A stretch of DNA of 13,795 nt, taken from assembly GCA_002495645.1 (NCBI GenBank), contig DAGF01000120.1, forward strand, positions 1 through 13,795, given 5' to 3'. This stretch comes from Euryarchaeota archaeon UBA549 (GTDB taxonomy: Archaea; Thermoplasmatota; Poseidoniia; Poseidoniales; Poseidoniaceae). The number at the start of each line of letters is the position of its first letter. Position 1 is the stretch's first letter. The position numbers were made by a program, and so were the translations under genes. Below, piece after piece: positions 6,450 through 12,956 of this stretch. The notes under the pieces were generated by a model. The model saw nothing but the letters and a program-made list of their open reading frames with translations. It had not been told where the DNA came from and ran no database searches.

Positions 6450-8071
6450 GAGGTTGAGCCATCGTCCACATGAACGACAAGTGAATCCGTGGTCCACGAA
6501 CCCTGTCGGTCGACGACTCGCAACTCAAAGGCATGTCGCCCAACCGGCAGCCGAAGTTTGAGTTGCGGCGTGTTCGAGAGTTCCCTTCCTCGCTCATCGA
6601 GCCATGACCACTGAACGATTTGGCCCTGCGGGTCGTAAGAGCCACGTCCGTCAAGCAGGACAAGGCAGGTGCCGTCGTCCTCGCTTTGATGGCGTTGGTC
6701 ATCCCCTGCAATGGCCCTTGGTGGATGCACTTCATCCACGGCAGCAGAGAGTGCATCAAGCAGGATGCCCGTTTCTTCAACGCTCAATTCCTCCGTACTG
6801 TTGAGAGCGTTCATCAACTCTTCTTCATCCAGTGTGGCCTCAATTGAGAGGGAGGTGGACTCAGCCGTACCCATTGCTGCGAGCAAGGAATTGGTTGGTT
6901 GGTCGGTTGGTATCCCTTTTTCGTAGGAGGCACGTTCATCCTCGGTCAAGTGCATCAATATGTCATCGTCGCCCTCGCTGTAGAGTTGCTCGGCCGTCAA
7001 AGCAACACTTGCGTTTGCATTTTGGAACCATCCCGTCAATTCTGCCGTATCCGTTTCCACAACCTCGCCCTTGAGGTCAATGCAACCGATGGGTTCAGGC
7101 TCAGTGTAATCGTTTTGGTCATCCCCTGCAAAGAGAACAACATTCTGTGTGGGATGGCCGCAAAGCATGGAGGGCATGCCCTGATGCTCAACCTTCCATA
7201 CGCGTTCATCGCTCAGACCGTGAATGTAGAACCAGGAACTTGCCACCACGCTGGATTGATGTTCAAAACACGAAAAAATCGGATAGCCAGTGGATAAGAC
7301 CTCCTCCATCCCACCGTCTTCTCGAAGCTGGTGGACCGTTCCATCATCGAATCCAAGGACCGCCCCAAGGTTCGATGGCGAGGAAGTAAGCATCCGCGTA
7401 CGTAGGTCCTTGCGCACTGACAAGGTACCATTTACCCACATTTCGAATTCAATGGCTTCTTCTTCTCCGGCCACCAAGGCGTGGCCCTCACGGGTCAAGA
7501 AGAGCGAACCGTTTCGGGTGACGCCCATGCAGGTAATTCGTTCACCATGATGTCCACGAGCAGGGCGCCTCCAGTAAACGCCTGAATCGTTCATGGCCAA
7601 GACAGAACCGTCTTGTTGAGCCAGGTAAATGCTGTCCTTTGAAACCACCATCTGAAGAACATCGCCCAATCCAAATTGTTCTGAAAGGTTCTGAGAAGGT
7701 CGTTCAAATTGAACCAGGTGGGCCGAACCCATGCCGCTAACGACGGCCAATTTCAGACCCATGGGCTGACAAGATTGCACGCCCCCGTCCATATCTTGGG
7801 ATTCCAGCAGGTTGCCTTCGTGGTCGTAGAATGAAATGGAACCGATTTCATCCCCAATCACCAAATGCATACGATGGAAGAGCATGAAACTCACTTGATG
7901 AGGCACTGTGAATTGAGACACGACGGCAATGCCCGTCTCCTCCAGACGACCCAATGAGACCGTTTGGTTGGATTCGGCCCAGGCCACCAAATCATCTTCA
8001 GCCTGAAGACAGAGGTGCTTGACTTTGTTTTCAGGCCTGACCAAAGCGTGGACGTGGCGAGTCAAGACCAT
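6446..8071 (-). CDS. Cytoplasmic-looking beta-propeller protein with C-terminal PKD-like domain
   Basis: A 541-residue protein of unknown function. Residues about 1-345 consist of repeated beta-rich units with Gly-Asp and Asp-Gly turns (for example FDDGTVHQLREDGG at 241-254), consistent with a WD40- or PQQ-like propeller. Residues about 370-447 are acidic and mostly helical (LDEEELMNALNSTEELS). Residues about 448-537 form a PKD/Ig-like domain: AIAGDDQ near the start, LDGRGSYDPQGQIVQWSW at 473-490 and HAFELRVVDRQG at 513-524. PKD domains are normally extracellular, yet no signal peptide or membrane helix is visible at either end. The ATG at 8071 has no purine-rich ribosome binding site upstream. 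It sits 54 nt after purF and overlaps the hydrolase start by 4 nt, so it is probably co-transcribed with both. Its ligand and cellular location are unknown. Confidence 0.78.
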   Translation of the reverse strand: MVLTRHVHALVRPENKVKHLCLQAEDDLVAWAESNQTVSLGRLEETGIAVVSQFTVPHQVSFMLFHRMHLVIGDEIGSISFYDHEGNLLESQDMDGGVQSCQPMGLKLAVVSGMGSAHLVQFERPSQNLSEQFGLGDVLQMVVSKDSIYLAQQDGSVLAMNDSGVYWRRPARGHHGERITCMGVTRNGSLFLTREGHALVAGEEEAIEFEMWVNGTLSVRKDLRTRMLTSSPSNLGAVLGFDDGTVHQLREDGGMEEVLSTGYPIFSCFEHQSSVVASSWFYIHGLSDERVWKVEHQGMPSMLCGHPTQNVVLFAGDDQNDYTEPEPIGCIDLKGEVVETDTAELTGWFQNANASVALTAEQLYSEGDDDILMHLTEDERASYEKGIPTDQPTNSLLAAMGTAESTSLSIEATLDEEELMNALNSTEELSVEETGILLDALSAAVDEVHPPRAIAGDDQRHQSEDDGTCLVLLDGRGSYDPQGQIVQWSWLDERGRELSNTPQLKLRLPVGRHAFELRVVDRQGSWTTDSLVVHVDDGSTS

Positions 8072-8125
8072 GTTGGGAGGTGATGGACGATGTTCAAAAG
8101 TGCTCGCCTATCCTGTTCGGGAACA

Positions 8126-9664
8126 TCAAGCATCATCGTTGTGAAGGTCAATAACCGCATCATCAACATGCGCTCGTCCCTTGGCAGCATCGTTTCGGGC
8201 GTCCTCCAATTTGTGCAGGTAATCTGGGCTAATATCGCCAGTTATGTACTCGCCGTTGAAGCAACTGGTGTCAAACTGAACGACGCTCGAGCTGGGTTGC
8301 TGAGTGACTTCAACCAAGTCGTCCAACGTTTGATAGAACAATCGGTCGCTCCCAATCGTCGCATTGATTTCCTCAATGGTGCGGCCGTTGGCGATGAATT
8401 CCTTCACGGCAGGCATGTCGATGCCGTAGACGTTGGGGTGACGGACTGGAGGGGCTGCTGAGGCGAAGTATACTTTGGCTGCGCCGACATCTCGTGCCAT
8501 CTCAATGATCTGGGCGCTGGTGGTGCCTCGTACGATTGAATCGTCCACCAATAACACGTTCTTACCTCGGAATTCGTGCTCGATGGCGTTGAGCTTGCGG
8601 CGGACAGATTTCTCACGCAAGGCTTGGCCGGGCATGATGAACGTCCGCCCAACATATCGATTCTTCACAAAGCCTTCTCGATAGGGAAGGTTGAGCGCTT
8701 TGGCCATTTGGAGGGCGGCAATCCGTCCAGAGTCGGGAATGGGTATGACGACATCGATGTCGTGGTCGGGCCAGGATTCCAGCAAGCGTTCGGCCAGGCG
8801 TTGCCCTTGGTTCAGGCGAGATTGGTACACGGACATGCCGTCGATGACCGAGTCGGGCCTTGCAAAGTAAACGTGTTCAAAGATGCAGGGCGAATAACTT
8901 GCGGGGGGTGTGCATTGGCGTGAGAACAAGTGGCCCGAGGAACTGATGAAGATCGCCTCGCCGGGGGCAACATCCCGAACAATTTCAAAACCCAAAGCGG
9001 TGATGGCCACGCTTTCACTGGCGACGATGTATTCGCTTACGCCTTCGACCTCTCGCTTGCCAAAGACCAGAGGCCTGATACCGTTTGGGTCCCTGAATGC
9101 AAGCAATCCATAGCCAGAGATAACGGAAACGCAGGCATAGCCTCCATGAACACGATCGTTGACCGCAGAGATGGCACCAAAAATGGTCTCAATGTTGATG
9201 TGGGGGTCGCCTTGGATGCGAAGGGAAGACGAGCGCTCGCCAAGTTCGACGGCGAGGGCATTGAGGAGAAGTTCGGAATCGCTGGTGGTGTTGATGTGCC
9301 GCATGCACTCATCGCGAAGGTACATTCCGAGTTCCTCGGCGTTGGTCAAATTCCCGTTGTGTGCAAGGGCAATGCCGTAGGGCGAGTTCACATAGAAGGG
9401 TTGGGCTTCGGCTCTCGAAGAAGAGCCCGCTGTCGGATAGCGAACATGTCCAATACCAACATTGCCCTCGAGGCGGAGCATGTGGCGCTTGAAAAACACA
9501 TCAGAAACGAGACCGTTTGATTTTCGAAGACGAAAGTTGCCTTCGGTATCGGTCAAGATTCCAGCAGCGTCTTGCCCGCGGTGTTGAAGCACGGTCAACC
9601 CGTCATAGAGCAACTGATTCACATGGGAGCCGTGTTGGCCAACAATCCCAAGAATGCCGCACAT
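8126..9664 (-). CDS. purF: Amidophosphoribosyltransferase (glutamine PRPP amidotransferase)
   Basis: Catalyses the first committed step of de novo purine synthesis, making 5-phosphoribosylamine from PRPP and glutamine. The 512-residue protein has an N-terminal Ntn-type glutaminase domain with nucleophile Cys2 directly after Met1 (MCGILGIVGQ), RYPTAG at 75-80, AHNGNL at 101-106 and RDPNGIRPL at 191-199. The C-terminal phosphoribosyltransferase domain has the PRPP loop VLLVDDSIVRGTTS at 370-383. There is no propeptide before Cys2. Of the Cys positions that ligate the 4Fe-4S cluster in the Bacillus-type enzyme, only those near 260 and 468 are present; the others are replaced (HPNVYGID at 409-416, FDTSC at 464-468), so a cluster is unlikely. 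The ATG at 9664 has GAGGCG upstream. It follows the eL37 gene by 58 nt on the same strand. Confidence 0.96.
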   Translation of the reverse strand: MCGILGIVGQHGSHVNQLLYDGLTVLQHRGQDAAGILTDTEGNFRLRKSNGLVSDVFFKRHMLRLEGNVGIGHVRYPTAGSSSRAEAQPFYVNSPYGIALAHNGNLTNAEELGMYLRDECMRHINTTSDSELLLNALAVELGERSSSLRIQGDPHINIETIFGAISAVNDRVHGGYACVSVISGYGLLAFRDPNGIRPLVFGKREVEGVSEYIVASESVAITALGFEIVRDVAPGEAIFISSSGHLFSRQCTPPASYSPCIFEHVYFARPDSVIDGMSVYQSRLNQGQRLAERLLESWPDHDIDVVIPIPDSGRIAALQMAKALNLPYREGFVKNRYVGRTFIMPGQALREKSVRRKLNAIEHEFRGKNVLLVDDSIVRGTTSAQIIEMARDVGAAKVYFASAAPPVRHPNVYGIDMPAVKEFIANGRTIEEINATIGSDRLFYQTLDDLVEVTQQPSSSVVQFDTSCFNGEYITGDISPDYLHKLEDARNDAAKGRAHVDDAVIDLHNDDA

Positions 9665-9722
9665 GCGTTCGCCTCGTTCAAACCAAACTCAGGTTGCTTC
9701 TTATCGTTGCGATGAGAATGCT

Positions 9723-9902
9723 TCAAGCCTTGGGGCGGTGGGTCTTCTTGGACCAATTGTACTTTCGAATCCTTGAGGATTCGCCGTAGCCACAGGAAGC
9801 GCAGACCTTTTTCTGCTTGTGGTAAGCGTTGCGCCCGCAGCGTCGGCAACGAATGTGGGTGGTCTTTTGTCGCTTACCCATGGACGGTGTACCTTTGGAC
9901 AT
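9723..9902 (-). CDS. rpl37e: Large ribosomal subunit protein eL37 (L37e)
   Basis: A 59-residue zinc-binding protein of the 50S subunit that contacts 23S rRNA. The sequence runs MSKGTPSMGKRQKTTH, then a zinc ribbon with C19, C22, C34 and C37 (CRRCGRN and CASCGYG), then the basic tail SRIRKYNWSKKTHRPKA. This matches archaeal and eukaryotic eL37 nearly end to end. The ATG at 9902 is preceded by GGTGA with a 4-nt spacer (GGGTGAGCGC before ATG). A possible TATA-like stretch lies about 40 nt upstream, so it may have its own promoter within the minus-strand run. Many euryarchaea have an Sm-like gene directly before eL37; here a membrane protein gene is found instead. purF follows after 58 nt. Confidence 0.95.
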   Translation of the reverse strand: MSKGTPSMGKRQKTTHIRCRRCGRNAYHKQKKVCASCGYGESSRIRKYNWSKKTHRPKA

Positions 9903-9949
9903 GCGCTCACCCGAACGACTTGGCCACCGACCACCCCCTTATGAAATCA

Positions 9950-9968
9950 ACGGCAGGCGTTTTGCCGT
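9950..9968 (-). repeat. Small inverted repeat after the membrane protein stop
   Basis: ACGGCA (9950-9955) and TGCCGT (9963-9968) are perfect complements around a 7-base loop. On the minus strand the stem begins 3 nt after the stop of the 153-residue membrane protein and precedes eL37. There is no following U-run, so a classical intrinsic terminator is not supported; it might shape the RNA end or mean nothing. Confidence 0.35.
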
Positions 9969-9971
9969 CCA

Positions 9972-10433
9972 TTATTCCTCTTCGAATTGAATTCTACGAG
10001 GAGGGGTGTTCATCAAACTGGCGAACAGCGTACCGGCCACGACCATCACACCAAGGCCAACCCCGATGAGCGTGGTCCCCAGACGAATCAAGTTGGAAAG
10101 GGCTTGAGCGCGAACAGAACCGTTGTCTTCCATCAAGAGTTCGCCTTGTGAGAGGAAATAAACGGTCATCCCAGCACCGAGGAGAACACTCAGGACCATC
10201 CCCAGCAGCGGGGCAACCGGGCGTTTGCGAGCATCCCCGTAGACAAAGAGCGTCATCAGTAGGATGAACGAGACAAAAGTGAAGGATGTCAGAAGTGCGT
10301 TGGAGAAACGAACAAGCGTTCCTTCCGTTGAATCAACGGAGAGCCACCAAACAAGAATCAGGACAGCCGTCATAGGCAAGACGGCAAAAGCACCCAGCCG
10401 AGCGAGGGAACGCAGGAGTGAGGCATCACTCAT
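9972..10433 (-). CDS. Four-helix integral membrane protein of unknown function
   Basis: I do not recognise the family. The 153-residue protein has four likely transmembrane helices at about 14-32, 47-66, 75-94 and 117-140. There is a short basic loop DARKRP at 67-72 and an acidic C-terminus (RIQFEEE). No catalytic or metal-binding motif is visible. The start at 10433 is favoured over an in-frame ATG at 10454 because a strong ribosome binding site, GGAGGTGA (10449-10442 on the minus strand), lies 8 nt before it and would otherwise be inside the coding region. Its first 8 bases, ATGAGTGA, overlap the stop of the upstream seven-helix membrane protein, so the two are translationally coupled and may work together. 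Confidence 0.75.
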   Translation of the reverse strand: MSDASLLRSLARLGAFAVLPMTAVLILVWWLSVDSTEGTLVRFSNALLTSFTFVSFILLMTLFVYGDARKRPVAPLLGMVLSVLLGAGMTVYFLSQGELLMEDNGSVRAQALSNLIRLGTTLIGVGLGVMVVAGTLFASLMNTPPRRIQFEEE

Positions 10434-11223
10434 CTTCACCTTCACCTCCGACATGTTGGGCGATGATTTGACTCGCTTGGTTCAGTTGCTCTTGGGTAGG
10501 CGGATCAAGCCGCTTGGGAGCTGGTTGTTGGGATTCATAGACCGCGAGGACCACAGCGAAGAGGAGGATGGCGACCGCAGCCCCGACCATGGCACCAAAC
10601 ACATCCGCAGCCGCAAAGAGCAGTTCTGTCGCAAATCGTTGATGTTCGACATTCGGCCCATCAAACAACGAACCCAACACCATCAAAACGATGGCCAAGG
10701 CGGCTGCTACCAACATCAACCGCTGTTCTTGTTGACGTTCTTCACCCACCAGGCCAACAACGGCGTAGCCGGCGGATGAACACGTGAGCACAGCCAGCAA
10801 CATGGTTGGCCAGAAAATGTACCAGTACTTGTTCACCTCACTCGGGTAGGTCGGCGTCAGAACCCACCAGTGCATCGCTTCGAGCCACAACACGCCGACC
10901 ACGACCATGACGATCCCGACGGTGCGGTCCGTACGGCTCAGCCGGCCAACGGGCACATGACCCGAGAAAGCGATTTGATACAGTCCAACACCCAACAAGA
11001 CCACAGGACCAACCAAACTACCGAGGAGATGCCCGAACGCGCTTGAAGGAGAAAAGGGCAGGGTCCAGGGCGTTAACATCAGCGAGAGCAGTCCGGAGCC
11101 GAAGAGCGCACCACCGAGCCGGCGCTGCCAATGAACTTTGGAAAAGAAGGCCAACATGGCGCCCAAAACAACGAACAGGCCTGCGAGCCAGAAGAAAACG
11201 AAGGCTTGCGTCGCCTCTTCCAT
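10426..11223 (-). CDS. Seven-helix integral membrane protein of unknown function
   Basis: A 265-residue protein with about seven predicted membrane helices (roughly 6-27, 37-56, 66-86, 101-121, 134-157, 168-186 and 202-229) and a hydrophilic, acidic C-terminal tail rich in Gln, Pro and Glu (230-265). It does not look like a rhodopsin: the last helix (FAAADVFGAMVGAAVAILLF) has no Lys for retinal. No transporter or enzyme motif was recognised. The ATG at 11223 was chosen because the minus-strand TATA box CTCTATAAATC lies about 25 nt upstream, which puts the transcript start at or next to the ATG, and because there is no ribosome binding site. The frame stays open to 11292 but crosses the promoter. 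It is the first gene of the minus-strand run and is coupled to the four-helix protein by an 8-nt overlap. Confidence 0.75.
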   Translation of the reverse strand: MEEATQAFVFFWLAGLFVVLGAMLAFFSKVHWQRRLGGALFGSGLLSLMLTPWTLPFSPSSAFGHLLGSLVGPVVLLGVGLYQIAFSGHVPVGRLSRTDRTVGIVMVVVGVLWLEAMHWWVLTPTYPSEVNKYWYIFWPTMLLAVLTCSSAGYAVVGLVGEERQQEQRLMLVAAALAIVLMVLGSLFDGPNVEHQRFATELLFAAADVFGAMVGAAVAILLFAVVLAVYESQQPAPKRLDPPTQEQLNQASQIIAQHVGGEGEDE

Positions 11224-11242
11224 AGGGGATGCTGTGCGCAGA

Positions 11243-11253
11243 GATTTATAGAG
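11243..11253 (-). promoter_or_regulatory. Archaeal TATA box, probable leaderless promoter for the seven-helix membrane protein
   Basis: On the minus strand CTCTATAAATC is a strong archaeal TATA element. Its centre is about 25 nt before the ATG at 11223, matching the usual TATA-to-start spacing, and no ribosome binding site precedes that ATG. Both facts point to a leaderless mRNA. Confidence 0.6.
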
Positions 11254-11308
11254 AATCCCACCGAGGGACTCGCAGTGTCCCGAACACACCAAAAGCGGTG
11301 GCGGAGGG

Positions 11309-11316
11309 CATAAATA
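11309..11316 (+). promoter_or_regulatory. Archaeal TATA box for the eL42 ribosomal/translation operon
   Basis: CATAAATA lies about 40 nt before the eL42 ATG at 11352. Transcription would start near 11338-11340, giving a leader of about 12 nt that includes the AGGTG ribosome binding site at 11342-11346. This promoter is back to back with that of the divergent membrane protein gene. Confidence 0.6.
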
Positions 11317-11351
11317 CCCCCCCTCTGTGGGCTGAACGCTTAGGTGTTCAC

Positions 11352-11636
11352 ATGGTGAAGCGACCCCGTCAAGTTATGCGCTACAGCCCGTCTGCTGGCA
11401 AGCACACCCTCCACACGGTTGAGCGTGTCAAGAAAAAGCGAGCATCTGAACTTCGCTGGGGTCAGCGACGTTTCCGCCGCGTCATGGCTGGATACCGCGG
11501 TTTCCCTCGTCCAAAACCAGACGGTCGTGAGAAGCCCACGAAGCGCGTCAACATTCTCTACCGGTGCACCGAGACCGGCAAAGCACACTACGCTCCTTGC
11601 AAGCGTGCCAAGAAATTCGAACTTGTCGACCGCTGA
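11352..11636 (+). CDS. rpl44e: Large ribosomal subunit protein eL42 (L44e) with degenerate zinc finger
   Basis: A 94-residue 50S protein located near the ribosomal E site in known structures. The central segment LRWGQRRFRRVMAGYRGFPR (34-53), then PKPDGREKPTKRVNILYRC (54-72) and the end KRAKKFELVD (84-93) are typical archaeal eL42. The family normally has a zinc ribbon of two Cys pairs. Here the first pair is gone: the YCPHCKKHT position reads YSPSAGKHT (11-19). In the second pair only C72 remains (YRCTETGKAH, 70-79), and C83 is not in the usual register. The fold must therefore hold without normal zinc binding. The ATG at 11352 has AGGTG 5 nt upstream and a TATA box at 11309. It is the first gene of a plus-strand cluster with eS27, aIF2-alpha and Nop10. 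eL34 was considered and rejected because its motifs are absent. Confidence 0.94.
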   Translation: MVKRPRQVMRYSPSAGKHTLHTVERVKKKRASELRWGQRRFRRVMAGYRGFPRPKPDGREKPTKRVNILYRCTETGKAHYAPCKRAKKFELVDR

Positions 11637-11646
11637 GGTGAACCCC

Positions 11647-11817
11647 ATGACCAACTATTTCCTACGAGTAAGCTGCCGTGATTGCGGAAGCGAATCCATC
11701 ATCTTCTCCCGCGCCACCACTTCAATCGCTTGCGGTGTTTGCAGCGCAACGTTGACCAAGCCAGCCGGCGGTAAAGCCGACCTCGTGGGCTGCACCGTTG
11801 TGGAAGCACTGAACTGA
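11647..11817 (+). CDS. rps27e: Small ribosomal subunit protein eS27 (S27e)
   Basis: A 56-residue zinc-ribbon protein of the 30S subunit. The sequence begins FLRVSCRDCGSESIIFSRAT with C10 and C13, then IACGVCSATLTKPAGGKADL with C29 and C32, the complete CX2C-X15-CX2C ribbon typical of eS27. The length is normal for archaea. The ATG at 11647 is 10 nt after the eL42 stop and is preceded by GAGGTGA. The TGA stop is directly followed by a hairpin that contains the ribosome binding site of the aIF2-alpha gene, so translation of eS27 may control that gene. In contrast to eL42 next door, all zinc ligands are intact here. Confidence 0.95.
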   Translation: MTNYFLRVSCRDCGSESIIFSRATTSIACGVCSATLTKPAGGKADLVGCTVVEALN

Positions 11818-11832
11818 GGAGGCTGAGCCTCC
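11818..11832 (+). promoter_or_regulatory. Hairpin sequestering the aIF2-alpha ribosome binding site
   Basis: GGAGGC (11818-11823), TGA loop, GCCTCC (11827-11832) is a perfect 6-bp stem, mostly G-C. The GGAGG in the left arm is the only candidate ribosome binding site for the ATG at 11833. The stem starts on the base after the eS27 stop and ends on the base before the aIF2-alpha start. A ribosome finishing eS27 would cover and open it, so this looks like a translational coupling element. Confidence 0.6.
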
Positions 11833-12621
11833 ATGTCAAACCAAGACGGTGCAACACCCGAAGAAGGGGAATTGGTGGTCGCCACCATCACCACCGTCAA
11901 ACAAAACGGTGCCTACGTTCTTCTGGATGAGTACGAGGGCATTGAGGGCTTCATCTTCATTGGAGAAATCGCCTCTGGTTGGGTCAAGAACATCCGTGGA
12001 TTTGTCCGAGAGGGGCAGCGTGTCATTTGCAAAGTCATGCGAACCCGACGCGACGGGACATCGCTTGAGTTGTCCCTGAAATCGGTTTCAGAAGAACGCC
12101 GCCGGGACCGCCTTCAAGAATGGAAGAACGAACAGCGGGCCCACCAACTTCTCAAGGTTCTCGGTGAAAAAGTCGGGTGGAATGAAGAACAAGTGGCAGA
12201 GTATTCGGTTGAATTGACCGACGCTTTCGGAGGCCTCTACACCGCTTTCGAAGAAGCGGCGATGCAAGAAGGTGCACTGCAAAATGCTGGCTTTGAGGGA
12301 GATTGGCTGGCCGCCTTCATCGAAATCGCCGTGGAGAACATCATCCCGCCCTTTGTTGAGGTTCGTGGTACCTTGACCTTGAGCATCAATGCCACCGACG
12401 GCGTTTCGGTGATTCGCTCGGCGTTGGAAACGGCTGAAGCCCTATCAAACGAAGCCGAAGAAATCGATGTCAAGTGCTTCTATGACGGGGCACCTTCCTA
12501 CCGTCTTGAACTCCGTGCACCGGATTTCAAGGTCGCCGAAACGATGTGGGAAGAAGCAACTCAAGCCGTTGTCAATCACATGACCGCTGCTGGCGGTGAG
12601 GCAACCGCAGAGCGAGAGTGA
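11833..12621 (+). CDS. eif2a: Translation initiation factor aIF2 subunit alpha
   Basis: The alpha subunit of the heterotrimeric factor that delivers initiator Met-tRNA to the 30S subunit. The 262-residue protein has an N-terminal S1/OB domain (about 12-85; GAYVLLDEYEGIEGFIFIGE at 26-45 and VICKVMRTRRDGTSLELSLK at 64-83). A helical middle domain follows (about 87-170), then the C-terminal alpha/beta domain that binds the gamma subunit (about 175-250; TLTLSINATDGVSVIRSALE at 180-199). Ser48 in EIASGWVKNIR lies in the loop that corresponds to the region of the regulatory Ser51 in eukaryotic eIF2-alpha; whether it is phosphorylated cannot be told. The ATG at 11833 follows a hairpin-embedded GGAGG. 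Nop10 begins 4 nt after the stop. The order eL42, eS27, aIF2-alpha, Nop10 is a well-conserved archaeal arrangement. Confidence 0.95.
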   Translation: MSNQDGATPEEGELVVATITTVKQNGAYVLLDEYEGIEGFIFIGEIASGWVKNIRGFVREGQRVICKVMRTRRDGTSLELSLKSVSEERRRDRLQEWKNEQRAHQLLKVLGEKVGWNEEQVAEYSVELTDAFGGLYTAFEEAAMQEGALQNAGFEGDWLAAFIEIAVENIIPPFVEVRGTLTLSINATDGVSVIRSALETAEALSNEAEEIDVKCFYDGAPSYRLELRAPDFKVAETMWEEATQAVVNHMTAAGGEATAERE

Positions 12622-12625
12622 GCAC

Positions 12626-12865
12626 ATGGCAAAGCAGCGGATGCAACAATGCCTCTCATGTGGAGCATTCTCACTCAAGACAACCTGTCCATTGTGCGGA
12701 GGCCGCGCTCAAGCCGCCGCTCCGCTGAAATGGTCGCCTGAAGACCACCGAGCAGCTCTCCGCCGAAAGATGAACGGGGTGGAAGAGCCAGATTGGCATT
12801 CACAACTCGCCACGCTGCCAAGCCTTGAGGACATGAAAACCCAAGTTGCTTCAGAAGAAGAGTGA
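12626..12865 (+). CDS. nop10: H/ACA ribonucleoprotein subunit Nop10, with C-terminal extension
   Basis: A small protein of the H/ACA complex that, with Cbf5, L7Ae and Gar1, makes pseudouridines in rRNA under guide RNA direction. The sequence has the expected zinc ribbon C9, C12, C21 and C24 (QCLSCGAFSLKTTCPLCGG), then the linker and helix APLKWSPEDHRAALRRKM (32-49) that wraps on Cbf5. Archaeal Nop10 is usually about 55-60 residues; this one has 79. The extra tail (about 52-79) ends in VASEEE, is acidic and low in complexity, and has no motif I recognise. The ATG at 12626 is 4 nt after the aIF2-alpha stop, with GAGTGAG upstream. It is probably the last gene of the operon, since the next gene appears to have its own promoter. 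Confidence 0.93.
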   Translation: MAKQRMQQCLSCGAFSLKTTCPLCGGRAQAAAPLKWSPEDHRAALRRKMNGVEEPDWHSQLATLPSLEDMKTQVASEEE

Positions 12866-12923
12866 AACGCGCAACTTCAGAAGGGCTCCAAATCAGGTTC
12901 CTTCGCCCCCCTGGCGTCTCAAA

Positions 12924-12931
12924 CATTATAC
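12924..12931 (+). promoter_or_regulatory. TATA box, probable leaderless promoter for the PAC2 gene
   Basis: CATTATAC in the 91-nt gap after nop10 is centred about 29 nt before the ATG at 12957. No ribosome binding site precedes that ATG (the upstream bases are TGGATTGGCCGATT). The spacing fits transcription starting at or close to the start codon. Confidence 0.5.
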
Positions 12932-12956
12932 TGCGAGTTGCGTGGATTGGCCGATT

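Noticed and set aside
6695..7131. 17-base direct repeat (TTGGTCATCCCCTGCAA) at 6695-6711 and 7115-7131
   Set aside because: Both copies lie in the same gene and frame and encode the residues AGDDQ in two separate regions; this looks like chance or codon preference, with no flanking target duplication or further copies.
8090..8461. Plus-strand open frame of 123 codons preceded by a textbook ribosome binding site (GGGAGGTGA, 6 nt before ATG)
   Set aside because: It lies almost wholly antisense to the well-supported 3' end of purF, and its translation shows no recognisable domain. The good upstream motif is probably chance; the same bases read on the minus strand are CACCTCC before the propeller-PKD start.
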